From the NCBI RefSeq assembly GCF_043290135.1, contig NC_134700.1, forward strand, positions 162,206,553 to 162,270,552: a stretch of DNA of 64,000 bases, given 5' to 3'. The position numbers and the translations under genes were made by a program. This DNA is from Rhipicephalus microplus (lineage: Eukaryota; Arthropoda; Arachnida; Ixodida; Ixodidae). Numbering within the stretch: position 1 is the first letter of the stretch; the number at the start of each line of letters is the position of its first letter. The notes under the pieces were generated by a model. It was not told where the DNA came from, made no database searches, and was given only the letters and a program-made list of their open reading frames with translations. Below, piece by piece: positions 1 through 11,310 of this stretch.

Positions 1-19
1 ATATATATATATATATATT
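1..19. repeat. (AT)n microsatellite at window edge
   Basis: Pure AT dinucleotide run, cut by the window edge. It directly abuts a sequence starting TGTTACA, which could be the end of a retroelement. Confidence 0.9.
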
Positions 20-960
20 GTTACAAGCTGCCACTCTAGCGTCCCCAGCGTGAAGTCGGCGACGGGAATGACAGCAGGTTGGTTCGTTCCGTACGCAAGC
101 AGAGACAGTGAAGAGATCAGAGACGTGGAAAAACAAAACAAACTTTACTCTAGTGATATTGCAGCACACGGGATCTAATACAACACTTCAATACAACTAA
201 CAAAATACATCGACACTTGATACAACTAAATGAATATATAACAGGAACAATAAATCAGCTTACGAGAGAGAACTATTACAAACTACATAAACTAACAAGA
301 ATAGAACGACGGAGGAGAAAGTTCGAAGATATAAACAGGTGAAGGCATACGTGTGATGACCGGCAGCGTTGTGTCCCCGACGATCGGATGCGAGAAGTCG
401 AAGAGAGTTCTGGCACGACTGCGATGTCGGCGGTGTTGCAACGCTGGTGGCTCCGGGAGGCTAGTGCTTGCAGGTGACTTCGAGCAGGTTGAGCTAACTC
501 GAAGCGAAGTCCCGATGTCTACGTTGCAGACGTTAATATCGCGTCACAACTAGACGAACGGCTAAGTTTAGGTGGCCAGCCGATACAGAGCCACACTAAA
601 AACTTCTAGAAGAGATGCTTGTTGATCTGTTTGTACACCATCTTGGTCAGCGACTAGTCTGCCTAGCAGGGCAAAATCCTGCGCTTAAATCCCCCTCGTG
701 TCTCCTTGCTCTCTTCCTTGGGGACAAGAGACCTCTACACGGGTCCAATCATGTGCGTTTAGTTGACGGAAACTCCGCCCCAAAAATATTTTGACCCCAC
801 CCCTTTTTAATTGAGAGAGGGCCCGCAACTAGCGAGAGTGACAACCTGTCGGGTTGTTGTCATACGGCTTGGCCACCAAAGCGTTTCCCACGCTTTTCTC
901 CGTGGGAACGGTCAACCATTTAGCTCTCAGCCGGTGTGTCTTGTAGTCTAATCCTTGTTC
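20..960 (-). other. Unassigned; possible retroelement end next to (AT)n
   Basis: No gene is recognisable. Read on the minus strand, the sequence ends ...TTGTAACA against the (AT)n run, which resembles an LTR terminus, but no second copy lies in the window to prove it. A short hairpin is visible (CGTTTCCCACG at 882-892 against CGTGGGAACG at 901-910). The small ORFs here look random. Confidence 0.2.
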
Positions 961-1164
961 GGGGTATACCGTGGCCTTCTACGACCTTGCAGACGTCGCC
1001 ACAGTTACAAAAGGATTAACCGTCGGCGGCGACGTTCTAAGAAGAGCACCCCATTCTGCCCTTCTCGGCTCCCTTTCATGCGCCGCCGTTTCTCACGGTC
1101 AGTCGGGGAGTACGGCGCCCGTTAATCGCCGTGACGCGGTGTGGCCAAAAATAGCCGACCGTGA

Positions 1165-1191
1165 CATATATATATAAATATATATATATAA

Positions 1192-1232
<41 letters not shown>
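1165..1232. repeat. (TA)n microsatellite
   Basis: Interrupted TA dinucleotide tract with a few AAATA interruptions. IYIY-type ORFs across it are artefacts. Confidence 0.9.
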
Positions 1233-1234
<2 letters not shown>

Positions 1235-1479
1235 AACTATCAATAAGGCTCTTAGAGACGGGATTCCAATCAAATTGAGAACGTGAACAACAAGAGTCAT
1301 ACCTTATCCACCGATTTAACACCCTCGAAAGAGGAATAAATGAGAATCCTGGAACACTTGCATTCATTAAACCATTAGAAAACAATAACGGCAATAATGA
1401 AAATAGTAACTGAGTTAACGGCACTGCAGCTGCGAAGGGCACAGGACCACTGAAAACAATGCCAAGTGTGACTACTCTT

Positions 1480-1481
<2 letters not shown>

Positions 1482-1563
<82 letters not shown>
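1482..1563. repeat. (TA)n microsatellite
   Basis: About 80 bp of pure TA, directly upstream of the inverted duplication at 1583. Confidence 0.9.
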
Positions 1564-1564
<1 letters not shown>

Positions 1565-1582
1565 GTAGATTATAAAGAGTCT

Positions 1583-1687
1583 GGCTTCGGTTGCCGTAGA
1601 ATTAAAGAAAAATAAGTATACGCCTCTAAAAAACTGTTTATTAGTGACGGTTCGATCGGCGACCGATCTTAGATAGATAGATAGACT

Positions 1688-1784
<97 letters not shown>

Positions 1785-1855
1785 CGAAACGTCACTAATG
1801 AACAGTTTTTTAGAGGCGTATACTTATTTTTCCTTAATTCTATGGCAACCGAAGC
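1583..1855. mobile_element. Inverted repeat (73-bp arms) around a (TA)n core
   Basis: The left arm 1583-1655 (GGCTTCGGTTGCC...) is repeated in reverse complement at 1784-1855 with only a handful of mismatches. The spacer is a short GATA run and a (TA)n tract at 1690-1783. No coding capacity. This may be a small foldback or MITE-like element whose centre expanded as a microsatellite, or an inverted duplication caused by hairpin formation at the (TA)n. A third, direct copy of the arm follows immediately. Confidence 0.6.
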
Positions 1856-1928
1856 CTATACGCCTCTAAAAAAACTGTTTATTAGTGATGTTTCGCTCGT
1901 AGACCGATCTTAGATAGATAGATAGACT

Positions 1929-1978
<50 letters not shown>
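1856..1978. repeat. Third arm copy plus (TA)n
   Basis: Positions 1856-1935 repeat 1617-1695 in direct orientation (TATACGCCTCTAAAAAA..., then AGATAGATAGATAGACTCC), followed by another pure TA tract at 1931-1978. Three related arms therefore alternate with TA runs. Confidence 0.7.
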
Positions 1979-1980
<2 letters not shown>

Positions 1981-3644
1981 AATCGCGTCAACAGGGGTGC
2001 AATTAAGGGGCATAAAAGTTTAATTGTACCACACGTCACCAAACGTGAATTCCACAACGAATGGGTTGTTTGGGTTCTTTCCCATTACAATGCGAATCGG
2101 TACAATTAACCATGGCAGTAAGCAACAGCATCCACGAAATGTGCCAGTACTCTTGTTGCAGTACGGACGCCTATAGTGGCCATTTCGCTGATTACCAATA
2201 CCACGAGTTACAATGTAGTGGGCTGTTCACAAATGCACTTCTACTTGCAGTAGCCGTGCGTTCTATAGGAAGGTTTCTAATGGCCTCTGTTACGCGCACA
2301 GGTGTTTCTTTCCACGCGCCGGGCAATTATTTGCAATACTCCATGTCGGCATTATTCGGGGTCTTTCTCAGAAATTCTGTTCTCTCATCAGAAAATATAG
2401 CAACGAAGCCTTCATAGCCAGTAGTCTCCTTTTACCAATTTTTTTTCTAAATCCTGGTACAACGTGTCCATATGGTTCTGACTTGTTCCCGGTCTACAAT
2501 AGTGAACGTGTAGCCCCTCCGGTTCAGACGCTTCCGGACACTCGCCTCTTGGATTGTGGAAGCCTCGGATAGGTGTATAATACCAGCTAATGAGTTTAAA
2601 CAACGTAGTTTCTGATGCATTGCCTCAGTTCAAGCTAAATTATTTTTTTCTATTACACTTATCTCCTCTAAGCGGCGATACTCTTCATGAGAGACGGCTA
2701 GGTATAGTACACGTTTCTGGTCGACTCGGCGTAGAAATGCTAATGCCTTTCAATATAAAATCGCACCCATATACCGTATACTTGTCGAGAACGTGCTCCA
2801 CTAACTCCCGAACAACACCAGCCATGTTAGACGAACGAGAGCGTCCATCTCTCGAACGCCCACAGTGCACGTGAGCGCACTCTTCAAAATGCGGAGAACA
2901 CACACCACACGCGCACTCTTGTCTCCGACTTTCTCCCCAAGTATTTCTTTAGCAGCCGAGCCTCCGGCTTGTCTCCCGTCGACGCCGCTAACCCGTTTTT
3001 TTTTTCGAAAAGTGAGCATTCCTATAGCAGGTCCCTTGTGAAGCTAGGCCTACTAGACGCCGCGCAGCATATGCTGTACAACAACCGAGGTGCTTGTTCG
3101 ACGCTGCGGAAGAGGACAGCGCTCGAGGTCCCGTTGCTCTTATTACCTTTAGTTTGTATGTTTGGTCTTGTGGAGTTGGCAGAGCACGCTTTCGGAATAC
3201 GACCAACACCGTTGCAGGGGGACGCAACGGGTTGCACTGGTAGTAAGCCGGGGACTCAGCTTCGGCTCGGCGCTGCAGTAAAGCGCGTTTTTTTATGTAT
3301 ACGTATTCTTCCTTTTATTACTGGCTCTCGCATTCCCGGCTTCAAAATAGGGGAAAGGGAGGGAAAAGAAAAACATGTTTACGATAGCTGTGGTGTGGAA
3401 AATATGGAAGTTAGTTGCCGTCTAGAACTTGTTTGCTTACTGATCTCTTTCTCTTTTTTTATACTGCCGACATCTGCTGTGGGGTCAATGGTCAAATGAT
3501 GTGCTCAGTAGCTTGTGGTAAGCATTAAATATTTCTTTTACGCTGTTTTAAAACTCCAGCATAATTGCATCGCGCAAAGATTACCCTATGTGAATTTTTA
3601 ATTCGAATAATTTTTTCGCGAATCCAACGCACTTGGACCGTGTT
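1979..3644. other. No recognisable feature
   Basis: Several open frames exist (118 aa at 2061-2417 on plus, 176 aa at 2969-3499 on plus) but none shows a domain, signal peptide with plausible exon context, or codon pattern that I recognise. Treated as non-coding. Confidence 0.4.
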
Positions 3645-3792
<148 letters not shown>

Positions 3793-3793
3793 C

Positions 3794-3885
3794 GCCCCGC
3801 CGTGGTGATTCAGTGGCTAAAGTACTCGGCTGCAGAGCAGCAGGTCACGGGATGAAATCCGGGCTGTAGCGGCTGCATTTCCGAC
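3794..3885 (+). mobile_element. tRNA-derived SINE, 5' fragment
   Basis: GCCCCGCCGTGGTGATTCAG followed by GTACTCGGCTGC and a decayed B box matches the head of the full copies at 28261 and 44203. The 3' half is missing after CTGCATTTCCGAC. Confidence 0.75.
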
Positions 3886-4709
3886 TGTATTAGTGTATAT
3901 CCGGTCATTGTTGGTATATATCCGGTCATCCACATAGGTATCTCGCAAGAATTCTTGGCCTACGACAAAAAAAAATTAGAAACTTGTCAGCCGAGAACTG
4001 GAGGTATTCGAAAGAATGCTGTTGCATAAGAAGATCGCATTGTGTCCGTTTCTAGGCCCGTAAAACGACGCATTTCATTAAAGCACAGCGACACAGTCAT
4101 GCGTATGGGTATTCGACCGACAAATGGATCAATGACAGTGAAGTATCAAGGGAGGATGTCGACCACGATTGGAAAATTTTGAAAGAAAGTGCTTGACTGC
4201 ATCGGGGACCACGTAAAATGCGGCCTGTTGTACCCCTTGAACATGCAGCGTTGGCGAACTTCCAGAGTTTTGCATGGAGTCACTGTCGCAAGGAATCGAC
4301 GGTGAAAGCAGCGGCCAAGAAACTTGAAAAACACAAAGATGCCCGGGGTTTTCGCCCCACCACGCATGCTTTGGTCGGAGGGTTCTCTGCACGCCTGTGT
4401 GCTTACTAGTACGTGGCCTATGTCCTATTTTACGGATTCCTTGGGGTGTCACCATCTTAGGCTCTTTATGCTACCATTTTAATTGTGTAAAACTAAATTT
4501 GCGGTGAGCTATCACATTCGCACTCATAATAAATGGCTCTATGAACACATCCGGCATTGCATGTCTTTGTTAACACGACGTAAAGACATACAATACTAAG
4601 AAACTATATATTCTTACAAAAAGCCCGAAAGGATGGCGCCCTGTTATCTAACACAAAATTGTCTTTACTAAAGCCCGATATAATTTGTGCCGCCCTATGT
4701 GTTGTGTAT
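3886..4709. other. No recognisable feature
   Basis: A 108-aa frame (4129-4455, minus) overlaps other frames and has no recognisable domain. Confidence 0.35.
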
Positions 4710-4910
4710 TGGTCGCTCGCTCACTCGCTCGTTTGCTTTTTGCTTGCTTTTTTGCTTGCTTGCTTGTTTGCTTGATTGATTAAATGCATGAATGAATGAA
4801 GGTTGATTTATTGACTGACTGACTGACTGACCGATTGATTGATTGATCGATTGATTGATTGATTGATTGACTAGGTGAGTGAGTGAGTGAGTGAGTGACT
4901 TATTGATTGT
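4710..4910. repeat. Low-complexity cryptic simple repeats
   Basis: Runs of GCTCGCTCACTC, TTGCTTGC, GATTGATT, GACTGACT and GTGAGTGAG follow one another. This looks like drift among related tetranucleotides by slippage. Confidence 0.8.
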
Positions 4911-5610
4911 GAAGGCGTTGTAAACTTTTGTTACTAGTACTCCTACAAGTATAGGTTGTCTAATAAATATACCGAAATAACGTGATCTCGGCCAGTAGGA
5001 ACATGTCCCATAGATACGAATTCTACAAAGATTGACAAGTGCTTAGCGGACATTAACCAAATTATGCAGAGTGCCCTACGCCCTAATATGTGCAAGCAGT
5101 AATGACTTCTGTGGTGTACGCTGTAACCTGTTAATATTCTTGCCATGGAATGAGTCAGTTAGGCAGGGTTGTAGGCAGGAATTGTTTGGTGAGGGAAGGA
5201 AGGCAGACGTAGTGCTTGTGTTCTGAATGCCAAAGCAACCAAAAATTTCGGTGGAGGGGAAGGCTGGCGTGTATTTTCTAGTTACACCACTAATAGTAGG
5301 CGATAGATGGTGATAACTAGGAACAGTGTTGATAGTGGTGAGTGCAGTGGTGCCTTCAAATCGGCGCGTCGCTGTAAATGTTCGCTGCAGTACGGTGTTG
5401 TTTTAATAAATATGCGTTTGTTGGAAGTATTGCAGCGAGAAAGATTCATCAGATTATGATGAAAGCATTATGAAGTATTGAGCATTGTTCTTCGAAGATA
5501 GTTATTCTTTAAATTACACTTCGTTTGTGGCAGAACACCATGATAGTGTAATTATACATGTAAATAATTTTCGGACGCTCTGATTCGATCGAATTTGAAA
5601 GAAATAGATC
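4911..5610. other. No recognisable feature
   Basis: AT-rich DNA without a convincing ORF or repeat. Confidence 0.4.
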
Positions 5611-5771
5611 GATTCATTGATATATGGGGCGTAACGTCCTTAAATCCCCATATGATTATGAGATACGATGTAATAAAGAGATCCAGAACTTCTATCGTTT
5701 AGGTTTCTTTAACGTGCAACGAAAAATCTGAGCACAATGGCCTACAGCATTTTCGCCTCCATCAAAAATTT
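5611..5771 (-). mobile_element. Degenerate tRNA-derived SINE, 3' part, antisense
   Basis: ATTGATATATGGGGCGTAAC, then CTTTAACGTGC, then TGAGCACAATGGCC and CGCCTCCATC match in order the reverse complement of the SINE body at 44203-44439. The tRNA-like head is absent. Confidence 0.7.
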
Positions 5772-6824
5772 AAAAGGAATGATAATGCGTAATTTGGCTT
5801 CATTGAACAAGGGTGCTTTCACACTCGGAACACCCTTTTATGAAGAAGTGATTGTTTCAACAAAACAAAATTAATACTCTTGTTTAAGTCTGTATATATT
5901 ATGATATATTGATAAAAACAGTTGGCCCTGCATGGTGCACCAGTAAATCGGTTTTGATTTTATGAACAGGTCACATTTCTACAAAGAACGGCGAGTGAGA
6001 TCAAAAGGAGGCGGCCATGATGAGACTGTGAGGTAATTTATTTTTTCATTGTTCATCATAGAGCTGATTCGGCTGAAGCTGGTAGCCTTCAAAGAGAGAC
6101 AGCCTTACCGATCGATATGCATGAAAAGCACACTCAATGCACAAATGTTCAACGTCACCTCACTTTTGTTCTCTGTTTACTCATAAAATGGTCGCTTCGA
6201 CCCCGAATATGACAAGCGGAGCTCTCTAGAAACACTTCTTTGAAGTTATCGACCTCCGAAAAATCAATCGTCTGTCAATTAAGCACATAATATCCCAATG
6301 TTTAGCATACATGCAAGAGGGGAAAATTGCACCACCGGCACCTTTGAAAGAAGCAATACATGGTAAAAATGAAATAGTAAAGAGTGAATGCGCAGCAGGC
6401 ATTTCTGTACTTGGTTTTTATTTATCTTGCTTCTATATAGCACTTACTTATCTCTTTTCTAATGTTCCATGTATGTATAGCATGTAGTGATAAAACACCG
6501 CATTGAGCGCTAACCAAACGCGTTGGAGCTCAAAGCTCTCAAACACAGGTGTGCATAAGCGCTAGCTGGCCGTAGCCGTCTAGTGGATGCAGTTTTGCAC
6601 AACAAAACACAGGTATTATTCCACAGACTGCCTGGCACTTTCGTTTTTCGCACTGTGCTGTTTTTTCTTACTGAAGATACCGTAACAACTTAATGTTGTA
6701 TATTTTGTTTCTTCTCCCGTTAACATCATGTATGGGAGCCCCCCTGACAGTTTCTAACTTTGGGGCTCCTTGTGTGCATTACCAATCCTGTACGCACTTT
6801 TCTGTAAACTGACAATGTTGTTGA
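5772..6824. other. No recognisable feature
   Basis: AT-rich. The last ~180 bases (from about 6650) may be the 3' end of an old retroelement, because they run into a hexanucleotide tail at 6825. Confidence 0.35.
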
Positions 6825-6846
6825 ATGAACTTGAACTTGAACTTGT
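6825..6846 (+). repeat. (GAACTT)n tail, possible retroelement 3' end
   Basis: GAACTTGAACTTGAACTTG follows TTGAATGAACTT. Short hexamer tails like this commonly end tick retroelements. A related (TTCAAC)n tail occurs at 32452-32481. Confidence 0.4.
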
Positions 6847-6901
6847 TACAAAAGCCGCGTTTGGCGTAGCGGCCAAATACAAAAACAGCCTTTTAAGGTT
6901 A

Positions 6902-6975
6902 GCTGCGCGTTAAAGAATCCTGTAGGCTGTCCAAATCAATCCGTAGTCCAGCATTACGTAGTGCCTAGTATTTTG
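6902..6975 (+). mobile_element. SINE fragment
   Basis: GCGCGTTAAAGAATCC, then CAAATCAATCCGTAGTCC and TACGTAGTGCCT, align in order with the central SINE body (CACGTTAAAGAACCCC...CCGGAGCCCTCCACTACGGCG). Confidence 0.5.
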
Positions 6976-6981
6976 CTTTGT

Positions 6982-7206
6982 CCGCCACAGTGGAACAGTG
7001 TTTACGCTGCTCGACTGTTGACCTGAAGGTAGCGAGTTCGATTCCAGTCATGGCGGTCACATTTCGAATGGAGGCCAAATGGTAGAGGCCCGTTTGTCCG
7101 ATGTCTGTGCACGTTAAAGAACACCACATAATCAAAATTTCCGGATCCCTTCACTCTAGTGTCTCTCATATTCACATGGTGGTTTTGGGACGTAAAGCCT
7201 TGTATA
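6982..7206 (+). mobile_element. tRNA-derived SINE, diverged near-full copy
   Basis: The head CCGCCACAGTGG, the B-box-like GCGAGTTCGATTCC, GGAGGCC, GCACGTTAAAGAACACC, TTTCCGGATCCCTTCACT, GTCTCTCAT and TGGTGGTTTTGGGACGT occur in the SINE order. It resembles a second subfamily (GTCATGGCGGTC after the B box). Confidence 0.8.
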
Positions 7207-7677
7207 TTACTATCAGTAATATTTTACTTGTGACATGCGAAGTCCCACAATTTTCGAAACAGTCGTATGCCCTCTCGAAAAAACTTATGGTATTATGAAC
7301 GGTGCCGTAAGAATGTCGTGTTACCTCAGTGGTGTGTTTATGCGGCACATAATTTCGTATTTGTACGTAGCGTGCTCACTGTGCAATGGTACTTCATGCA
7401 GATTGTTGTACTTATTCCATTGTCTTTTTTGTTTGTGTGTGTGTTACATATCCGTAGCCTCTGTGCGCTTTCTCAAGTATGCGGTGTCGAAGTGAGGCTG
7501 CTAATTCTAAAGATCAATTACCAAAACACGACAAAAAGAGGAAAAAATACAACCTAGCGCTTTCCAAGCGTCGAAGTAAGTGGAGAAAAAAAATAGACGC
7601 AACATGACTTGCGTAGTTTCACGCACCAAAAGTGTGATTTGATTTAAAGGCGTGCCGCAGCGGGGAACTTCGGAATT
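7207..7677. other. No recognisable feature
   Basis: Short open frames only, none recognised. Confidence 0.4.
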
Positions 7678-7825
7678 ATTTTAGCCACTTGGGTTCCTTC
7701 AAAGTGCGCCTAAATCTAAAGCACGTGTGTAGTTTTGAATTTCGCCCCATGCAAGTACGGGTTCCATGGCTTCGAGTTCAACCCACGCTCTGTGAAAAGC
7801 ATGGCCCCAAACCATCATGGTGGGC
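7678..7825 (-). mobile_element. Degenerate antisense SINE
   Basis: GCCACTTGGGTTCCTTCAAA, GCGCCTAAATCTAAAGCAC, TTTCGCCCCATG and ACCATCATGGTGGGC follow the order of a reverse-complement SINE including its head. The 163-aa frame across it (7689-8180) is therefore unlikely to be a gene. A near-palindrome follows directly: CCATCATGGTGGGC (7812-7825) against GCCCACCGTGATGG (7832-7845). Confidence 0.55.
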
Positions 7826-7849
7826 AAAGAAGCCCACCGTGATGGTGGA

Positions 7850-9240
7850 CAATGCAAGGTTTCAAAGCTTTACTGCGCATGGGTACGCACGCCAAGTTGG
7901 CCAACTGTCGACCTTGACAGTGACCATAAAGCAGGAATCGAAAATTTTAAAATATCATTTTGGCATATCAAACGTCCTTAAAACTTATGCTGGTTATCAC
8001 TTTATTTTATTTCTCAAACGCGGTATGCAACCCGGATATTGGTATGGGCACATTCGGCACAGCGTGCATTTCAATGACGAAATGTGCTATAAGCTACCGT
8101 CTATCTCCTGCCATCTAGTATTGGGAATGTCGCTTCGCGCTGAAAATTCCCCTGAATTATGCACAATCTCGCAAGTTTAGTTAAGCTATCTTATCAAAAG
8201 AGAACGCAATGTCGTATAACTGACAAGCTGTTACCTTGGCTTCTGCTTTCGCGCCCACTCGGGGTTAGTGGATTTCTTCATTGCTAATGTTGTACAGCCA
8301 TTAAAATATTTAACTGTGGCGTGCGCGATCGGCAACCTGTCTATGCATCACCGCTATATGGCACGTTGCAAACAGAGCGAGATTCAACGCGCTCAGTTGG
8401 GTCAATTTCCTGCTAAGCAGTTGTTTCTTGAAGCACGTCTCCCTCCTTAACAATCCGCTTCACACGAACAGGCACATTTAATAGGCATATGGTTTTGAAT
8501 TTCTTCTTCTACGGATGAACGTTACAGCAAACAATCGAGGAACGAAATCCGTGAAGTGAATCCTGACGAGTGGGTGGCGGACGGACGCGTTGAATCACCC
8601 GCCCACTCACACATGTAAATGAGGGACAGCCCGTGTGCGTGGTGCATAAAATGTTTCGTTAGTCACAAATCGTACGTTAATTGTGTTGAGTTCTGCATTC
8701 TGTTCTGCCCTCATTATTTCTGTTTTGTGGTCCACAAAATTTAGGACCCATAGCTCTTCGACGGCATCTAGCCTGAAGTTCGCAATGATAAGGCTTGTGG
8801 GTGCTTCAACCACGCGTAAATGCTTCGTTTCTCGAATATGGGCTGGAGTTGTCTGCGTCGTCGGCATTGTTTCTAGGAAGGCACTGCACCATTTGTAAAC
8901 GCCTATAGAGACGTTCACCACTTAACGTTTGATTCTATACCCGTTGCCGTGCGTTAAGGCTGTTTCACATGCCGCGATTCCAGCAAATCTAACTTTCAAA
9001 TCTAAAATCATTTTAAAATGCACCGCATTGGCCGTTACCGAAACAAACACGTCGAGTCTATTTCGCCGGCTTGGCCAGCCCAGCTGTATCTTGACGGGTC
9101 CCGACCGAAAATCGCGCTCGCCGCTGTGATCCAAGACCGAAAATTTCCAACATGGTGGAAGCTCGCCGCGGACCGCTGCTGCGGGAGCAAACTGCCCTCT
9201 TTTTCCGCTGCCAGCGAACTCGCAGACTGAAAATTGCTAC
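7850..9240. other. No recognisable feature
   Basis: Several overlapping frames of 60-104 aa on both strands; none is recognisable. Confidence 0.4.
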
Positions 9241-9304
9241 TTTTAGGGGCGAAGCTCCTTATAGCGGCACCAGTTTGTCCCTCGTAGTCGTAGTCGTAGT
9301 GATG

Positions 9305-9774
9305 CTCCTGTCTCTCATTCTCCATTAGCAGCTATTGTCATGTACATTGAGCACTATCTGACTAGAAAGGGTTGCTACGTTATACTCGCTGGTGTAACCT
9401 CCTTAGTTTTAGAAAGGTTTAGCGAGCGTTGAGGCGCACTGCAATGAATACAGTGAACTAGTATATACCATGAACTTGAAGGGGTTAAAGGTGGGAAGCA
9501 GATACGAAGCACAAGCAGTAAGAAAGTAAAAACCAGATTCTCCTGTCTCTCATTTCCCATTAGCAGCCGTTGGCATGTACATTGAGCACTATCTGACAGG
9601 AAAAGGTTGCCACGTTATACTCGCTGGGCGTAACCTCCTTGGTTTTAGAAAGGTTTAGCGAGCGTTGGGCCACAGTGCCATGAATACAGACAGGGAAATT
9701 GTATATACCATGAACTCGAGGTAGTTAAAGGTAAGAAGTAGACCCCAAGCGCAAGCCGTAAGAAAGTGTGCGTG
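9305..9774. repeat. 235-bp tandem duplication inside copy A
   Basis: CTCCTGTCTCTCATT starts both units (9305 and 9540). The units share GTACATTGAGCACTATCTGA, TTTAGAAAGGTTTAGCGAGC and ATATACCATGAACT at a constant ~235-bp offset. Differences are scattered substitutions and small indels. Confidence 0.85.
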
Positions 9775-9887
9775 TGCCACCTCTCGTTTAGTCCTTGAAA
9801 TGTCCGCTGAATGGCGGGGGTTCTATATGGGGAATATATGATGAAAATATGCGAGGTGGTGGTACTTCGAGTGTTGAATAGATGGAC

Positions 9888-10064
9888 GAACGGACACACA
9901 GACAGATGCATGGATGGACGCATGAACGGACGCAGGGGCGTATGCGTGGACGAACGCAGGGACGGACGCACGAACAGACGCACGCACGGATGTGCGGATG
10001 GACGCATGGATAGTCACACAGATGGACGCAGGGACGGACAGAAGCAAGAATGAATGGACGGACG
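9888..10064. repeat. GGACGnnC minisatellite (copy A core)
   Basis: Degenerate units around GGACGGACGCA / GATGGACGCATG. On the minus strand this gives Ser/Arg/Pro/Val-rich frames that are repeat artefacts. Confidence 0.85.
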
Positions 10065-10121
10065 AATGCTTCGCCCCACTCTCCATCATTCACTCCGTGG
10101 ATATGCTGCCATTTTTTTCGT

Positions 10122-11285
10122 GTCATGTGAAACAGCCTTTAGACGCCCGATGCTCATGAACGGGAGCCGCGGAGCGATTATTCACTGCTTCGCCAGCCTG
10201 CCTTCGGGGTATTCACTGCCTTCGGGTTAGTTTGCTGTCTACGTGCGCCGAGGCATGCCATGCCCTCGCCTATGGAACCGCTTGTTTGCGTTGCCGTTGT
10301 TTCTCTAACTCTTGCCCTGGGTTAGCTTGTTTTCTGCGTCCACGTTGCCTCTCGTAGGCGACAGCATGTCCATATTCATTCCAAGCCATGTCAGATGGAG
10401 AAGGTTTGATCTAGAACGCTTCTTCGTCGCCAGCCACAGCACAAAAGCACACATAATGCCTTGCAGATGTGTAGCAGGTACGTCGCTTAACAGCAGGATG
10501 ACTAATGACATAGTGGCATAATGAGTGCTTCCCTACCTAATGAAAGTTGTGGTGGCGTGCAGCGGGTACCTTAAATGTGCTGTGCCGGACATGAGGTGAA
10601 CGTATAGTGAATTAAAATTTAGATGCACTGAGCTCATATATGTTAGTATCTTTAGGAAGGAACAGAGTAGCAGTCGACGGGCGCGCACTTACGCTGCAGT
10701 GTGTGCAACTTGCCTCCATTGAAAGCTCACGCACTATACGGGGTCATCGCTGGCAGCGCGGTAGTTATAATACTTGGGTGGCTGTACAGTCGTCAGCAAA
10801 CTTAACATGAATGTACCGACGTGTAACCTGGACTACTTCGACTGATGCCAGCCGGGAAACGCTGGCCGCTGTTGCCGAGATACCTCGCCATGCATGCTTA
10901 GATGGTACGTCGGCCTGCATGGATAACATCTAGGCAACAGATACGCGGAACTAGCGTCCATCAAGCTGTTTTGAGGACACGCTGCGGAGCGTTCGCGTTA
11001 AGCGTGCTGAAGACAGTACCTTGCCTTGGTTGCAGTCAGCTTGTAGGCGTCATCGGCATGGTGTTTAATCTCTCAAGCGCTCGTCACTGTCCATGCACAT
11101 TCTACGGCAATCTCCTCACGCGACCTCAGAAACGCATGTTTGGAAGGGGTGTATCCAGAAATACTTTTCGAAGGGGTGGGTCCGACCCCCTTCACGAATG
11201 TTCGCGGGTTTGTAGATGGGCAGTTTCGTCGATCAATGAACATAGAAACATTTGCGCACCTAGAACCATACGCAGAATGTATTTT
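10122..11285. other. No recognisable feature
   Basis: A 144-aa frame (10902-11336, plus) runs into the (GA)n tract and shows no domain. Confidence 0.35.
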
Positions 11286-11288
11286 CAT

Positions 11289-11310
11289 AGAGAGAGAGAG
11301 AGAGAGAGAG
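11289..11310. repeat. (GA)n tract at LINE 3' end
   Basis: Eleven GA units followed by GAAAGAAAGAAAGAG. Read from the minus strand this is the (CT)n tail of the LINE. Confidence 0.8.

Larger units (their letters stand above)
9241..10121 (+). mobile_element. Dispersed minisatellite-bearing repeat family, copy A
   Basis: One end is TTTTAGGGGCGAAGCTCCTT and the other is CACTCTCCATCATTCACTCC followed by GTGGATATGCTG and a T-run. The internal landmarks TGAAATGTCCGCTGAATGGC, ATATGATGAAAATATGCG and GTGGTGGTACTTCGAGTGTT recur in the copies at 25725 and 47521. No protein is encoded. The family is non-autonomous and its class is unknown, because the two ends are not clear inverted repeats. Confidence 0.7.

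Noticed and set aside
1481..1795. 104-aa minus-strand ORF of IYIYIY repeats
   Set aside because: It is a translation of (TA)n; the frame is kept open by the dinucleotide composition.
7689..8180. 163-aa plus-strand ORF
   Set aside because: Its first third is an antisense SINE and the rest has no recognisable domain.
9645..10126. Ser/Arg/Pro/Val-rich ORFs on the minus strand (also at 25729-26089, 47566-47820 and 54091-54589)
   Set aside because: They are translations of the GGACG-type minisatellites in the dispersed family, not proteins.
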